Shown here in pieces: positions 34,001 to 42,610 of a stretch of DNA of 60,436 bases; positions within the stretch are counted from its first letter, which is position 1; every line of letters begins with the position of its first letter. This DNA is from a virus. The stretch lies in IMG/VR virus record IMGVR_UViG_3300005466_000005, positions 1-60,436 of that record, one strand, 5' to 3'. A program made the position numbers and the translations under genes. Below the pieces are notes generated by a model. That model did no database searches. It was not told the origin of the DNA and saw nothing but the letters and a program-made list of their open reading frames with translations.

Positions 34001-36625
34001 ACAGCAGGCGACACTATGGTTACTGAGGCTTTTGCACAAGCACTGACTAATAAGACAATCAATGCCTCATCAAACACAGTAACTAACATAGGAGACAGCG
34101 CCATAGCCGCTCATACAAGCACCAAGATAACAATCACAGCCAAAGGCCAGCTCAATAGCGCCATTGTATATACGGACCAGGCCAACACATTTGGAGCATT
34201 CGACCAGTTATTCCCCACATCACGTCTAAAGCTTGGAGACTCAGACGCTTCCAATGCTTATATCTTTGCAGGGTCAAACCTTGCAGCTGACAGGACAATA
34301 ACATATCCACTTCTCACTGGCAACGATGTCCCAGTGTTCGAGGCGTTTGCTGCAACTCTTACTAACAAGACCATGTCTGGGGCATCAAACACTTTTTCAA
34401 ACATTGGCGATTCAGCCATCAGCACCCACACATCAACCAAGATAACAATCACAACAAAATCACAGCTTAACAGCCAGATCTTGTATGGTGATCAGAACAA
34501 CGTCATAGGAGCTAACTACATAGAGATTTCTGAGATGGCTGCACCAGCTTCTCCCGCTGCTGGTAAGTTGAGACTGTGGGCTGATTCAACAACCCATGAA
34601 TGGTCCCAGAAGAACAGCAGTGGAACGGTTGTTAAGATGTCAGATGGTTCAGGTGGTGGTGGAGGGATTACTGCATCAAGCTCCGACGTCCTAACCAACA
34701 AGACGATAAGCCCCACGTCAAACATCTTACCCTACCTTTCGTCTAATGCTTATTCCATATACCAGGATGGTGGAGCAGTAAAAGCAAGAAACAATCTAAC
34801 AGGAGCTATAACATCCGATACCAACATCGATCCACTACTTGTTACTATCCTAGCATCAGGTAACCCATCAGTTGAAATCCAGACAGGATACTACAACCTG
34901 TCAGGTGGATTCTCAGGGTTTAACATGGTTACAAACGCTACAGTAAAAGCACCTGAATGGGCTACATTCAATCTTCCTGGGGGATATGCCGGTTCAGTAT
35001 TCAAGTTCTCTCCAAACGACGACAACATATACAACGCTTCTGTCGAGGGCATTTTTATGGACGAGCTCGCAACCAGGGCGTATGATTGGACTGCCTTTGA
35101 GTTTGCTCCTATCTATGGTGGGGTCAACAATAAGGGCGGTGTGGTTGCATGTCGTGTAGAAAACTGTAGGGTATGGCGCGCCAAGTATGCCATACGCTTC
35201 TCAACGAATGGACTAAGCTGGGGTTCTGACAACATATTTAGAAACATACTGGCTGAAGCATGTGAGTACCTTGTCTACTATGAACATGCCAACACCTATA
35301 CTGCCGACGCTTCAGGATTCCACACTGCAAAGTTTGAGAACGTAACCTTACAAGCAACTGCATCAGCCCCCCAAACACAAGGAGGTATTATAGGGGTGTT
35401 GGGAGACTGGAACCAGTTCCAAGATTGCAACATTTGGGACTTGCAGGCTTCTAACTCCTCTGCATCTTCTATGACTATATCTGCTAATGCACGAGGCACC
35501 AAGATATTGGGCGGTCTCTTAGCCCATAGGCTGTTCACAGATAGCGGTGTTAGAACCGACATAGATGATGATTGGACTGGATTACAGAAAAAGAAGCCTG
35601 CCACATTCTACGATACTGTAACCATCCGTAAAGATGCATTTGCCCCACTCCAACTCTTCAGACCTACAAACGCAGCTTTTGCTTCTATGGCATTCCAGTA
35701 TAACATGCTTGATGCAAACTCTGCTCTGCTTACCATGGGAGAGATAGCAGCAAACATGGATGTGTCCACACTTGATGCTGAGACATCGTATGTTGAAATC
35801 CAGTATCTAAAAGCCGGAGCTATGGGTAGGGGTGTTGTATTTGCAGGTGATAATATTTGGATTGGACCAAACACCAAGCAACTTCGCCTTGCAACAACAG
35901 GTTTAACAGGTATAAGAACATGGACATATCCTGATAGTAGCGGAGTTACTGTTGGAGAAGCAAACACCCAAACTTTAACCAACAAAACTTTAACTAGCCC
36001 TGTTATATCTTCAATCACCAACACAGGTACTCTCACACTTCCAACCAGCACTGATACCCTCGTTGGAAAAGCCACAACAGATAACCTTACAAACAAAACA
36101 ATGCATGGCGTTAACTGGCGAGTTACAGCCAAATCAGCTGATGCTACCCTTGCTGCTGATGAGAGTATAATCCCTGTTGATGCTTCAGGTGCCAATCGTA
36201 CTATGACCCTCCCAGCTGCAGCATCTAGTACAAACAAGATCTACATCATATCGAAAACTGACAGCAGTACTAACACCGTGACTATAGATGGTGCATCATC
36301 AGAAACCATCAACGGAGCACTAACCTTCGTTCTAACACAACAATACCAGTCTGTGATGATTTGGTGCAATGGTAGTGCTTGGTTTACTCAGCCCAACAGC
36401 ACAGAAAGAACCGGTAAGGCCGTCGCTTCTGGAACTGGCTCCCAAACAGTGTTTACAATCTCACATGGGTTGGGATCAACACCATCAAACGTATTTGTTG
36501 ATTGTTCATCTCATGCCATTGGAAGAACGTATACTGTTGACTCTACAACCATAACGGTTACCTTTACTAGTGCCCCTTCATCAGGGACTAACAATGTGAT
36601 CATTTACTGGAGAGTTATAGCATAG
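31049..36625 (+). CDS. Giant repetitive tail fibre with pectate-lyase-like beta-helix
   Basis: This 1858-residue fibre is built in stages. The N-terminus (about 1-130) probably attaches to the virion. Residues about 130-1200 repeat modules such as SHTSTKISITAKGQLNS, NRTITLPLLTGND and AFAQTLTNKTI, at least eight times. Residues about 1240-1530 look like a right-handed beta-helix (VACRVENCRVWRAKYAIRF, FENVTLQATA, QFQDCNIWDLQ). The C-terminus ends in a compact domain (QTVFTISHGLGSTPSNVFVD). It most likely binds and perhaps processes host surface glycans. Protein-identical repeats are coded by different synonymous codons. Confidence 0.85.
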   Translation: MSSGYQEPAGGTASPSSGTAVGSKPIRAWLKVLRNVDVTAEPDFGTNFIPRIKTPIEILSTALRIQNPAQTFYTNLESAALLSNQSIKIPIITATESGNKKDEVVLLKQTQSLENKKFPTYYDVTETAEPSNPAAGTLRIYANSTTHELTQRDSTGTEKKISDGTGGGGGGAPTNVPYLTLASDGTLTVERVLTASGRVSITDAGANSTATLDIVAGSIVDSQIGTHTSTKITITSKSQLNSNILYGDQNNALGSNYVDITERAAPSNPGAGVLRIYANSTTHELTQRDSTGAEKKFSDGSGGAGGAPTTSTYLTLSSDGSLSAERVLTASTRVTITDAGANSTATLDIGSGSIVDSYIGSHTSTKISITAKGQLNSAIVYNDQTNSFGDFNQVFKDNRLLINNPADTFAYTLVAAAIAANRTITLPLLTGNDIAVTEAFAQPLTNKTIAVGSNTVTGIADTNISAHTSTKISITAKGQLNSSIVYTDQANTFGAFDQLFPTSRLKLGDSDASNAYIFAGSNLAADRTITYPLLTGNDVPVFEAFAATITNKTMSGASNTFTNIGDSAIASHTSTKITITSKSQLNSNILYSDVDNALGAHYVDITETAAPANPGAGVLRVYANSTTHEITQRDSAGVEKKFSDGTGGGGGAPTSSQYLTLASDATLSAERVLTASSRVTITDAGANSTATLDIGTGSVVDSYIGSHTSTKISITAKGQLNSAIVYNDQANSFGDFAQTFKDNQLKINNPADTFAYTIIAAAIAANRNLTLPLLIGNDTVVAEAFAQTLTNKTIDFASNTGTNIGDSAIASHTSTKISITAKGQLNSSIVYSDQANTYGDFDQNYRSSRLKVANPANTFYYLVAGSAIAANRTITLPLLTGNDVAVTEAFAQPLTNKTIDFASNTGSNIGDSAIASHTSTKISITAKGQLNSSIAYVDQANVFSDNDQSLRSNRLRIANPANTFFYSFTAAAIAANRVITLPLLTAGDTMVTEAFAQALTNKTINASSNTVTNIGDSAIAAHTSTKITITAKGQLNSAIVYTDQANTFGAFDQLFPTSRLKLGDSDASNAYIFAGSNLAADRTITYPLLTGNDVPVFEAFAATLTNKTMSGASNTFSNIGDSAISTHTSTKITITTKSQLNSQILYGDQNNVIGANYIEISEMAAPASPAAGKLRLWADSTTHEWSQKNSSGTVVKMSDGSGGGGGITASSSDVLTNKTISPTSNILPYLSSNAYSIYQDGGAVKARNNLTGAITSDTNIDPLLVTILASGNPSVEIQTGYYNLSGGFSGFNMVTNATVKAPEWATFNLPGGYAGSVFKFSPNDDNIYNASVEGIFMDELATRAYDWTAFEFAPIYGGVNNKGGVVACRVENCRVWRAKYAIRFSTNGLSWGSDNIFRNILAEACEYLVYYEHANTYTADASGFHTAKFENVTLQATASAPQTQGGIIGVLGDWNQFQDCNIWDLQASNSSASSMTISANARGTKILGGLLAHRLFTDSGVRTDIDDDWTGLQKKKPATFYDTVTIRKDAFAPLQLFRPTNAAFASMAFQYNMLDANSALLTMGEIAANMDVSTLDAETSYVEIQYLKAGAMGRGVVFAGDNIWIGPNTKQLRLATTGLTGIRTWTYPDSSGVTVGEANTQTLTNKTLTSPVISSITNTGTLTLPTSTDTLVGKATTDNLTNKTMHGVNWRVTAKSADATLAADESIIPVDASGANRTMTLPAAASSTNKIYIISKTDSSTNTVTIDGASSETINGALTFVLTQQYQSVMIWCNGSAWFTQPNSTERTGKAVASGTGSQTVFTISHGLGSTPSNVFVDCSSHAIGRTYTVDSTTITVTFTSAPSSGTNNVIIYWRVIA
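32516..32731 (+). repeat. Fibre repeat copy A (72 codons, synonymous twin at 34181)
   Basis: These 72 codons encode the same protein as 34181-34396 except for one Ile/Leu change, but by my alignment about 45 codons differ silently, including serine AGC versus TCC and arginine AGA versus CGT. Confidence 0.8.
34181..34396 (+). repeat. Fibre repeat copy B (synonymous twin of 32516-32731)
   Basis: This is the partner of copy A. The two are near-identical as protein yet diverged across most third codon positions, so the duplication is old and protein sequence is strictly conserved, or silent divergence is favoured. Confidence 0.8.
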
Positions 36626-36628
36626 TAA

Positions 36629-37348
36629 ATGGCAACCCGTTTATATTTTAGGTCCGCTACAAGTGGACTTTCAAACCTCCCCACCACTGAACAATCTGCC
36701 TTAACCGCATCCAAATCAGTAGATGCTGCTACAGTCAATAGAACGTTATCAGAAACGATAGGCACGGGTCAAACATCTCTATCGATGACAACCAACGCCG
36801 TAAGCACACTTCAAACCCTGTATTTTGGTAGATTTGTTTCACTTGCGTTAAACATGGCTTCTCTTCCTGCACAAACATGGACCTACAATTTTGCTACAAT
36901 GCAAGACAGTTCTTTTGCTAACTTTCCAACATCATCAACCAACTTGCCTGTATATGTTTGCTGCTATGTATGGAGACCGTCTACCACATCTAAGTTGGGT
37001 AACGTTTTAGATGGTGATAGTGCATCAGCCTATGACGAAATAGCCGGAGGGAGTGAGAAGGTTGGCCATGGAACGTTTTCAGGCGCAGCAGTAAACAGCA
37101 TGCAGGACGGTGACGTGCTAGTTTTTGAGGTGTGGTTTAGAATCACACACAATAATGCAACTGCGAGAAACGTCTCATGGTATTATGATGGCACAACCGC
37201 CAACACAGTGAAGAACACGACGGTATCAAATCACGCCTCCTTTATAGAATCACCTCAGGACTTTACCTTTTCTAGTGGTGGCAGTCCAACGGTCATGACA
37301 CCAAACGCAGTAGTTGCAGTCCATCCAAAACCCATAAAAGTTGTCTAG
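36629..37348 (+). CDS. Fibre-associated structural protein
   Basis: The 239 residues begin 3 nt after the fibre gene. The composition (serine/threonine-rich, beta-patterned, with SATSGLSNLPTTEQSAL near the start) is typical of tail or head fibre parts. NNATARNVSWYYDGTTANTVKNT looks like a jelly-roll strand pair. Possibly a fibre cap or a second adhesin. Confidence 0.65.
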   Translation: MATRLYFRSATSGLSNLPTTEQSALTASKSVDAATVNRTLSETIGTGQTSLSMTTNAVSTLQTLYFGRFVSLALNMASLPAQTWTYNFATMQDSSFANFPTSSTNLPVYVCCYVWRPSTTSKLGNVLDGDSASAYDEIAGGSEKVGHGTFSGAAVNSMQDGDVLVFEVWFRITHNNATARNVSWYYDGTTANTVKNTTVSNHASFIESPQDFTFSSGGSPTVMTPNAVVAVHPKPIKVV

Positions 37349-37359
37349 TTGTTGTTGTT

Positions 37360-37400
37360 GTTGTATGTATATCAGAGTGGTAATCACCACAACATAATAT
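37360..37400 (+). promoter_or_regulatory. Intergenic palindrome and TATA-like box
   Basis: A short GTT repeat (about 37348-37362) leads to GTATGTATATC (about 37363-37373), roughly 31 nt before the ATG at 37401. A perfect inverted repeat GTGGT-AATC-ACCAC (37377-37390) follows and could be an operator or hairpin. Confidence 0.42.
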
Positions 37401-37979
37401 ATGACAATCACACACTTAGGCAACAACCTCTATCTCTATAGAACAAGCGATGGCGACTTACGCTCAAACATACCCATCAGCAACAATGCTATCTGCATTG
37501 ACATCACCACCGGCATTATATCACAGTATGCTTTCAGCACCTGGAATGATGTATCATTTGGGGCCCGCAGTGATCAGCTCTTTATGGCTATAACAAGACA
37601 GCAAACCTTCACAAACATTGGTACATCCTATGTTGACGTGTTTGCTGCTCTCTATAATGGATTCCCCCACGGACTGGACACAACAGGCTTCACACGCTTT
37701 GGTGTTGTCATCTTGTGGAACAAGAACGGTGGAACAGGTAGACATGATATGAGACTTGTTGAGGCTGCCACACCTACTAACGTGGTAATCAACACAGAAG
37801 GAAGGACCGTGGCTAATAGTGGTGCTGATGGGTTGGTGAACGGCACAACCAAAGACTATGATATTGCTATTCCAGCAGCTTACAAGAACTGGATAGGTGA
37901 GGTCAAACTACAAGCCAAGTCCACAGTTGCTACGGATGACCCTATCTTTGACGCCTTTTTGCTGTACCTGAGAAGGTAA
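37401..37979 (+). CDS. Fibre-associated structural protein
   Basis: The 192 residues are beta-rich (HLGNNLYLYRTSDGDLRSN, TRFGVVILWNKNGGTGRHDMRLVE, WIGEVKLQAKSTVATDDPIFDAFLLYLRR). The last part resembles the small beta domain seen at the ends of viral fibres. It is probably expressed with the fibre genes, though it has its own upstream box. No specific family is recognised. Confidence 0.62.
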   Translation: MTITHLGNNLYLYRTSDGDLRSNIPISNNAICIDITTGIISQYAFSTWNDVSFGARSDQLFMAITRQQTFTNIGTSYVDVFAALYNGFPHGLDTTGFTRFGVVILWNKNGGTGRHDMRLVEAATPTNVVINTEGRTVANSGADGLVNGTTKDYDIAIPAAYKNWIGEVKLQAKSTVATDDPIFDAFLLYLRR

Positions 37980-37990
37980 TCTAATCCGCA

Positions 37991-38023
37991 ATCTTTTTTA
38001 TGACAGACACCAGTCATTTTCCT
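37991..38023 (+). promoter_or_regulatory. CTTTTTTATG promoter for a leaderless gene
   Basis: CTTTTTTATG (about 37993-38002) is centred 27 nt before the ATG at 38024, the same geometry as at 44456-44486 and 46836-46867. This favours 38024 over the ATG at 38000 that lies inside the box. The T6 run may also terminate the upstream message. Confidence 0.5.
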
Positions 38024-38473
38024 ATGGCAAACAGCAGTAATAAACAACCACCGGCTACAAACGTGCCTTCAAACAACGATAAAGATAATCAGCTTCAAGC
38101 AGCAGAAGACCTAATCAAGTCTAACAAGAGCATGGCTCAGCAGCTCATGGATGCACTAGCTCAAAACACAGAACTAAAGGAAGAGCTCTTAGATAGAGAA
38201 GCCCGTCTTATGGCTACTCAGGACGCTATCAACCAGGTGCTCACAAACGTCGACAGAGACTGCAACAGCTTATACAAGGAAGTAAACAAAAACCTAGTAG
38301 TCATAGCTGATGTAGTTAAGAGCCTAATAGAACCAGCTTTGCAGCAGAACTTCCAGGCAATAAGAACACAGATTCCTCACAACCAGAAGGTACAGTTATC
38401 TTCGCGATTCAGACAGGGTGAAGGACTTGCACAACTAGACATGAGCCAGGACAATAGGCTACCACCCAAATGA
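38024..38473 (+). CDS. Coiled-coil protein, possible assembly factor
   Basis: The product is 149 residues from ATG 38024 (157 from 38000). An asparagine-rich lead (ANSSNKQPPATNVPSNNDKDN) precedes a long coiled coil (LQAAEDLIKSNKSMAQQLMDALAQNTELKEELLDREARL) and further helices. It sits just upstream of the capsid protease-scaffold. A head-assembly or minor capsid role is inferred from place; the family is not recognised. Confidence 0.58.
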   Translation: MANSSNKQPPATNVPSNNDKDNQLQAAEDLIKSNKSMAQQLMDALAQNTELKEELLDREARLMATQDAINQVLTNVDRDCNSLYKEVNKNLVVIADVVKSLIEPALQQNFQAIRTQIPHNQKVQLSSRFRQGEGLAQLDMSQDNRLPPK

Positions 38474-38513
38474 GTGATAATATCCTTAAATCATTAGCTA
38501 CCCATTGAACCAT

Positions 38514-38939
38514 ATGGCAACATCCAAATACGCTAATAAAACAGACAGTCAACTCAAAGAACTAGCAGCAGCACTCCAGTCAGCCGCAGACTATTGTGTA
38601 CAACAACAAGGAACATTTTGGGGACAAGGCTTTACCGAGGGAGCAGACATGTTTGCAAAGAACGGAGAAGACCTAGCAGAACAATCACAAGCAGTCAACG
38701 ATGAACTCCAAAAAAGAAGAGAAGCAAACATGTCTGATGCAGAGAAGAAAGCACTCAAAGAAGAACAAGGCGGCGAAGAAGTATCAGTCTTACCTCCAAA
38801 CCTAGCTCCAGCAGACCAGCCCACCCCAGCAACACAACCAGTCGAACTTAGCACTGAGGCCCAAAAAAAGGAAAAGGAAGGAGCCCCGCAATCAACTGGT
38901 GGTTCATCAAAAGCAAATCCAGGGACAGGTAGAGAATAA
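38514..38939 (+). CDS. Helical, low-complexity assembly-region protein
   Basis: The product is 141 residues from the ATG at 38514 (a TTG at 38505 is in frame). The N-terminal half is helical (SKYANKTDSQLKELAAALQSAADY). The C-terminal half is proline/glutamate-rich and probably disordered (PAPADQPTPATQPVELS-type). A canonical A AAA AAG slippery heptamer occurs in frame (about 38863-38870), but the -1 frame stops within 25 codons, so a shift would only change the tail. Function is unknown. Confidence 0.52.
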   Translation: MATSKYANKTDSQLKELAAALQSAADYCVQQQGTFWGQGFTEGADMFAKNGEDLAEQSQAVNDELQKRREANMSDAEKKALKEEQGGEEVSVLPPNLAPADQPTPATQPVELSTEAQKKEKEGAPQSTGGSSKANPGTGRE

Positions 38940-39025
38940 TAACGTCGTCTCAGTCGGAGTCGGAGTCGGAAACAACAACCACAACAGCTTTCACCTGGCA
39001 AGAACTCCGTATAATCGAAACACTG

Positions 39026-39241
39026 ATGACAATGGAGGTCAACAGACTCAACGAAAAATATGCAATGAGCCAGATCCTAGACGACACCCCTTACCTGGAT
39101 TATCCAACAAAGAGGTACCTCGAACGACTTGAGTCGATCATAAACAAGGTCTCCTACCTACGGGATCAAATACAGGAGAATGCTCGTTTAGTCCGAGGCG
39201 GCAACGCCAACGATCCAAACAAACCCCCATCCTTTTTTTAG
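39026..39241 (+). CDS. Small helical protein in the head module
   Basis: The 71 residues are two amphipathic helices (NRLNEKYAMSQILDD, YLERLESIINKVSYLRDQIQENARLV). The same frame is open back to 38933 and reads plausibly (SSQSESESETTTTTAFTWQELRIIETL) but has no ATG, GTG or TTG, so either the start is 39026 or an unusual codon is used. Placed directly before the protease-scaffold, it may be a head-assembly helper. Confidence 0.5.
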   Translation: MTMEVNRLNEKYAMSQILDDTPYLDYPTKRYLERLESIINKVSYLRDQIQENARLVRGGNANDPNKPPSFF

Positions 39242-39268
39242 TCCACAACCCCTTTTCTCTTTTTATAT

Positions 39269-40798
39269 ATGCCTAATCAGCAAGAAGAAGCTTCACAGAT
39301 TACAGGCTACTCCTTTAACCCATACATAGACCTAACCCCAGAAGAGTATGGTCGTCTCTCAGCCATGACCCGTAACTCCAAGAATGTCATCTATGTCAAG
39401 GGCTTCCTGGTTAACACCAAGAAGAACAATAACGGGTGGCGCATTACAGATAACAGCTACATAGCCCAGAACAAAGGCATTGCAGCTGGTAGGTCCATCA
39501 ACTTTGGTCCCAAGATGTTGGGGAAGGCACACCATCCCAACTTTTATCATGACCTAGATGTATCAAACAAAACACCAGAAGAAGCACGCAAAGAGTTCCT
39601 AGCATACCAGGAGTGGAGCAGGATCGGTGACATCTTACGCATTGACTACGACAACACCAAGGACCAGTGGAACTTCTATGGGGCTATCTCTCATCCTAAC
39701 ATTATTGAGGCTATCCAGAAGAAGGAGCTTGAGCTACCACGGTACGTATCTCCATACTTCTGGAATCTAAACGACCCTAATGACACAGGAGACGAGATCC
39801 GTGAGGCAGAATTATTTCATGTTAGTTTTGTGGACGACCCAGCCTACGGGCCAGAGGTAGCCACCATAGACGCTACATGTCCATCTGAAGATGGTAAGGC
39901 TTGCGCTGCTCAGGTGTTCGGGTTGCCAGCTGCTGGGAATAAGAAAGTAGCAAAGGCAGGTAAGCCCCCATGCATGTGTGGCTTGATGGCTTCATACACC
40001 AACAAACTAGATAGTTCATTTTATGTTAAAGACCCCCAAGGAAAACAGATACAAGATATGAGTGATCCAAATCCTCAACAATCACAACAACAAGAGAATA
40101 ACACTACTTCTAACACAACCAACAACAAGAACAAGGATGAACTCGCAAGAGAGGCAGCCCTCAAAACCATGCAAGAGTATGACAAGAAAGCTAATGCAGC
40201 CAAAGACTTAGACACTAAAGGCAATACACAACAACAAGAGAATGACCCCAATAACCCAACAATCCCAGTTCAATACCAAGATGCACTTAACCTAGCAATA
40301 GAGAAAGACAGAGCAGAACAACAGAAAGGCTTCTCAAAAGCCCTCAAAGAAAAAGACGACAGAATAGCAGAGCTTGAAGCACAGGTAAACAAGTATGTAG
40401 AGCAAGGTAGAGAAAGCATACTAGACAGCTACATTGACAAGAACACATTCAAAGATGAAGCTGAATACAAGAAAAGGAGGGAGTTCTACAGCAACCTTAC
40501 CAAGGAACTCAAGATGTCTAATGAACAACTTGAAGAGCTCATGAAAGGCCACTATCAAGTTCAAGAAGTCAAATACCTGGCTAACAAGAAGGGGAAGGGT
40601 GCCGGTGTAGACTCGGAGTTAAACACAGACCCATTCGGCTTTAAAGACAAAGAAGAACAATCCGCCTTTGGCAAACTATCCTCATCATCAAGTTCTAGCT
40701 CACCTTCAAAACAAGGATTAGCAGCAGGTTCTACTATAGAAGACAACGAAGATAACGAAAACAACGATTCAGCCCTCGCAGTGGCTAACGCCTTTTAG
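39269..40798 (+). CDS. Capsid maturation protease fused to scaffold
   Basis: The 509 residues combine a prohead protease-like N-terminus (residues 1-215) with a scaffold-like remainder. The protease half shows NVIYVKGFLVNTKK, a histidine motif GKAHHPNFYHDL and a serine motif ELFHVSFVDDPAYGPEVATI, the layout of HK97/S78-type proteases. The remainder is asparagine/glutamine-rich with a long coiled coil (KALKEKDDRIAELEAQVNKYVEQGRE) and an acidic end. The enzyme would cleave scaffold and capsid protein during maturation. A cysteine cluster (CMCGL, about 231-235) joins the halves. Confidence 0.8.
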   Translation: MPNQQEEASQITGYSFNPYIDLTPEEYGRLSAMTRNSKNVIYVKGFLVNTKKNNNGWRITDNSYIAQNKGIAAGRSINFGPKMLGKAHHPNFYHDLDVSNKTPEEARKEFLAYQEWSRIGDILRIDYDNTKDQWNFYGAISHPNIIEAIQKKELELPRYVSPYFWNLNDPNDTGDEIREAELFHVSFVDDPAYGPEVATIDATCPSEDGKACAAQVFGLPAAGNKKVAKAGKPPCMCGLMASYTNKLDSSFYVKDPQGKQIQDMSDPNPQQSQQQENNTTSNTTNNKNKDELAREAALKTMQEYDKKANAAKDLDTKGNTQQQENDPNNPTIPVQYQDALNLAIEKDRAEQQKGFSKALKEKDDRIAELEAQVNKYVEQGRESILDSYIDKNTFKDEAEYKKRREFYSNLTKELKMSNEQLEELMKGHYQVQEVKYLANKKGKGAGVDSELNTDPFGFKDKEEQSAFGKLSSSSSSSSPSKQGLAAGSTIEDNEDNENNDSALAVANAF

Positions 40799-40840
40799 TT
40801 CCTAATAGGCACGAGGACAAACTAGGAGCATAGAAACATC
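40791..40840 (+). promoter_or_regulatory. Promoter for the decoration and capsid genes
   Basis: CCTTTTAGTT (40791-40800), overlapping the previous stop, places a transcript start near 40821. ACTAGGAGCA before the ATG at 40841 can serve as a ribosome binding site. High-level capsid expression from here would fit. Confidence 0.45.
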
Positions 40841-41299
40841 ATGGCATTAACCGCACGAGTTCAAAGGCACGTAGCTGGCGACTGGGATGATAGTGAAGGC
40901 ACTATCCACTCCCGTAATAAGGAGGCAACAGCCCCAGCAATCGTCAGAGGCGCAGTCCTATCCGCTAATGGTGGTACACAAGTGAGAATTTGTGTAGCAG
41001 CCGACAAAGGACCAATCTATATATGCAAGACAGCCAAACCCCTGAATCAAACATACGTCGACTGCTTGTATGGTGAGCACGTCATCTTTTACGTCATTTC
41101 TGACGGTATCATACCAGCAAACGGGTTGTGTGAATGTGGAGCAACGGGCAAGATCAAAGCTTCCGCAGGTACAAACCCAGTGGTTGCGATTTACGTGAAA
41201 CACGGGACAAAGAGTAACGATCCAGTAACACCGCTAGCAGCATCAGCAGACGGCGACGTAATAGGTATTAAAATCATCAAAGACGGAGCTGAATCATAG
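40841..41299 (+). CDS. Head decoration-like protein
   Basis: The 152 residues are beta-rich (APAIVRGAVLSANGGTQVRICVAADKGPIYICKTAKP, then GLCECGATGKIKAS) and resemble small capsid decoration proteins that sit between protease and capsid genes. The start has a purine-rich site. It would stabilise the HK97-type shell after expansion. The assignment rests on size, fold impression and place. Confidence 0.65.
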   Translation: MALTARVQRHVAGDWDDSEGTIHSRNKEATAPAIVRGAVLSANGGTQVRICVAADKGPIYICKTAKPLNQTYVDCLYGEHVIFYVISDGIIPANGLCECGATGKIKASAGTNPVVAIYVKHGTKSNDPVTPLAASADGDVIGIKIIKDGAES

Positions 41300-41303
41300 A
41301 CAA

Positions 41304-42608
41304 ATGACTCTAAACTATAGTCAAGCATTAGCAGAACTAGCACAAAAAGGAAAGTGGGATCCAGCAGGAGAAACCACATGGTTATCATCAGTTGACAAAT
41401 GCGTCTACATTGGTGAAAAGTTCGACGTAGAAAAAGGTACCGAAGTTCCAACATTCCGAAAGAAGATAGCCGATGCAGCCTTGTACAACAATATACAGGA
41501 CGACTTAGCTGCACAGAGACTCCCAAGACATGAACTCAAACAGAGAGGGATTGAAGCAGGTGTCTACAAAACAGATGATATCTACAAAGCATTTGACACA
41601 AGCGTCCATGATGTAGTAAACGTCTACGCCACTGACTACGTACCACGTCTCCAGAAAGGGATGAAACTATCAGAGATCAACGCAGAACTAAAGCAAAGAG
41701 GTTTAGGAGCAGCAACCCTTTCAGGTGATACCTTTGCAACTTTGAGAAACACACAAACCGAGTTCAAGAAGATCCGCTATTTAGAAAGACAGTCCCACAT
41801 ATTGAGAGACCTTGTGTCATCTATGCCAACTAATTCCCTTGATCCAGTACGTTTCGCAACATTCGAGGGCAGTGATAGTATCAAAGAAAAGGTAGGAGAG
41901 TTCGAGACACCTACGACTGGATTAGGCCGATACACAGAACACAGCTTCACCATTGACAAATACATCGGCGGGTTCAACGTAGCTCCATCGTTCTTCCAAT
42001 ATGATATGGGTAGATATGACAACATCATAGGCGACCACCTCAGAGACCAAGTCGGCGAGATAGACGAGATTCGAAACAAACGAGTCTATGAAATCATGGT
42101 AGGCTCTGGAGTCACCACAGTTGCAGCAACAGGTTCATGGTCTGTAAGAGCTTCAGGCTTAAACACAAACGATCCATTAAAGGACATTAGACCAATCCTA
42201 TACACAGCTAACACAGCAGGCAGAGGCGCAAAGATGAACTTTATCGCAATGAACCAGAATTTGTTAGGCACAGTACAAGGAAATACCTTCCTTAGACCAG
42301 CAGTTAACCCGAACGACACAAACACCACAACAGGAATGCCCACCTTGGTAGCAGAAGATAACGTAATCTTTGGTCCAGGCTACTTGGTAGGACTTCCAAA
42401 CCTTAGAGTAGGAGTTGACAACATGCTTACAGATGCAAACTCCGTCGTTGTAGGTTCTAGTGAAGCCATCATATTCTCTGAGGGACCTTCCTCGTCTAGG
42501 TCATTTGTAGACCAGAGATCCGAAGTCTTGATGAGACAAAACAAATGGTGGTTTGGCGTCTACTTATACGACGACCAACTCATCAAAAGAATAACTGGTG
42601 CAGCCTAA
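41304..42608 (+). CDS. Major capsid protein, HK97 fold
   Basis: The 434 residues include an N-terminal helical arm (about 1-130) that is probably the delta/scaffold domain, then the HK97 E-loop and spine helix region (TTGLGRYTEHSFTIDKYIGGFNVAPSFFQYDM, IIGDHLRDQVGEIDEIRNKRVYEIMVGSG). A P-domain and A-domain follow (LVGLPNLRVGVDNMLTDANSVVVGSSEAIIFSEGPS) and the chain ends at LYDDQLIKRITGA. It starts 4 nt after the decoration gene. The position after the protease-scaffold settles the call. Confidence 0.85.
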   Translation: MTLNYSQALAELAQKGKWDPAGETTWLSSVDKCVYIGEKFDVEKGTEVPTFRKKIADAALYNNIQDDLAAQRLPRHELKQRGIEAGVYKTDDIYKAFDTSVHDVVNVYATDYVPRLQKGMKLSEINAELKQRGLGAATLSGDTFATLRNTQTEFKKIRYLERQSHILRDLVSSMPTNSLDPVRFATFEGSDSIKEKVGEFETPTTGLGRYTEHSFTIDKYIGGFNVAPSFFQYDMGRYDNIIGDHLRDQVGEIDEIRNKRVYEIMVGSGVTTVAATGSWSVRASGLNTNDPLKDIRPILYTANTAGRGAKMNFIAMNQNLLGTVQGNTFLRPAVNPNDTNTTTGMPTLVAEDNVIFGPGYLVGLPNLRVGVDNMLTDANSVVVGSSEAIIFSEGPSSSRSFVDQRSEVLMRQNKWWFGVYLYDDQLIKRITGAA

Positions 42609-42610
42609 GG

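Noticed and set aside
31049-36625. Antisense open frames of 60-209 codons along the fibre gene.
   Set aside because: They are shadows of biased codon use on the plus strand and have no promoter, ribosome site or protein-like composition.
38863-38932. Slippery A AAA AAG heptamer suggesting a frameshift fusion to the next gene.
   Set aside because: The -1 frame meets a TAG at 38930, before the next gene, so no long fusion can form.
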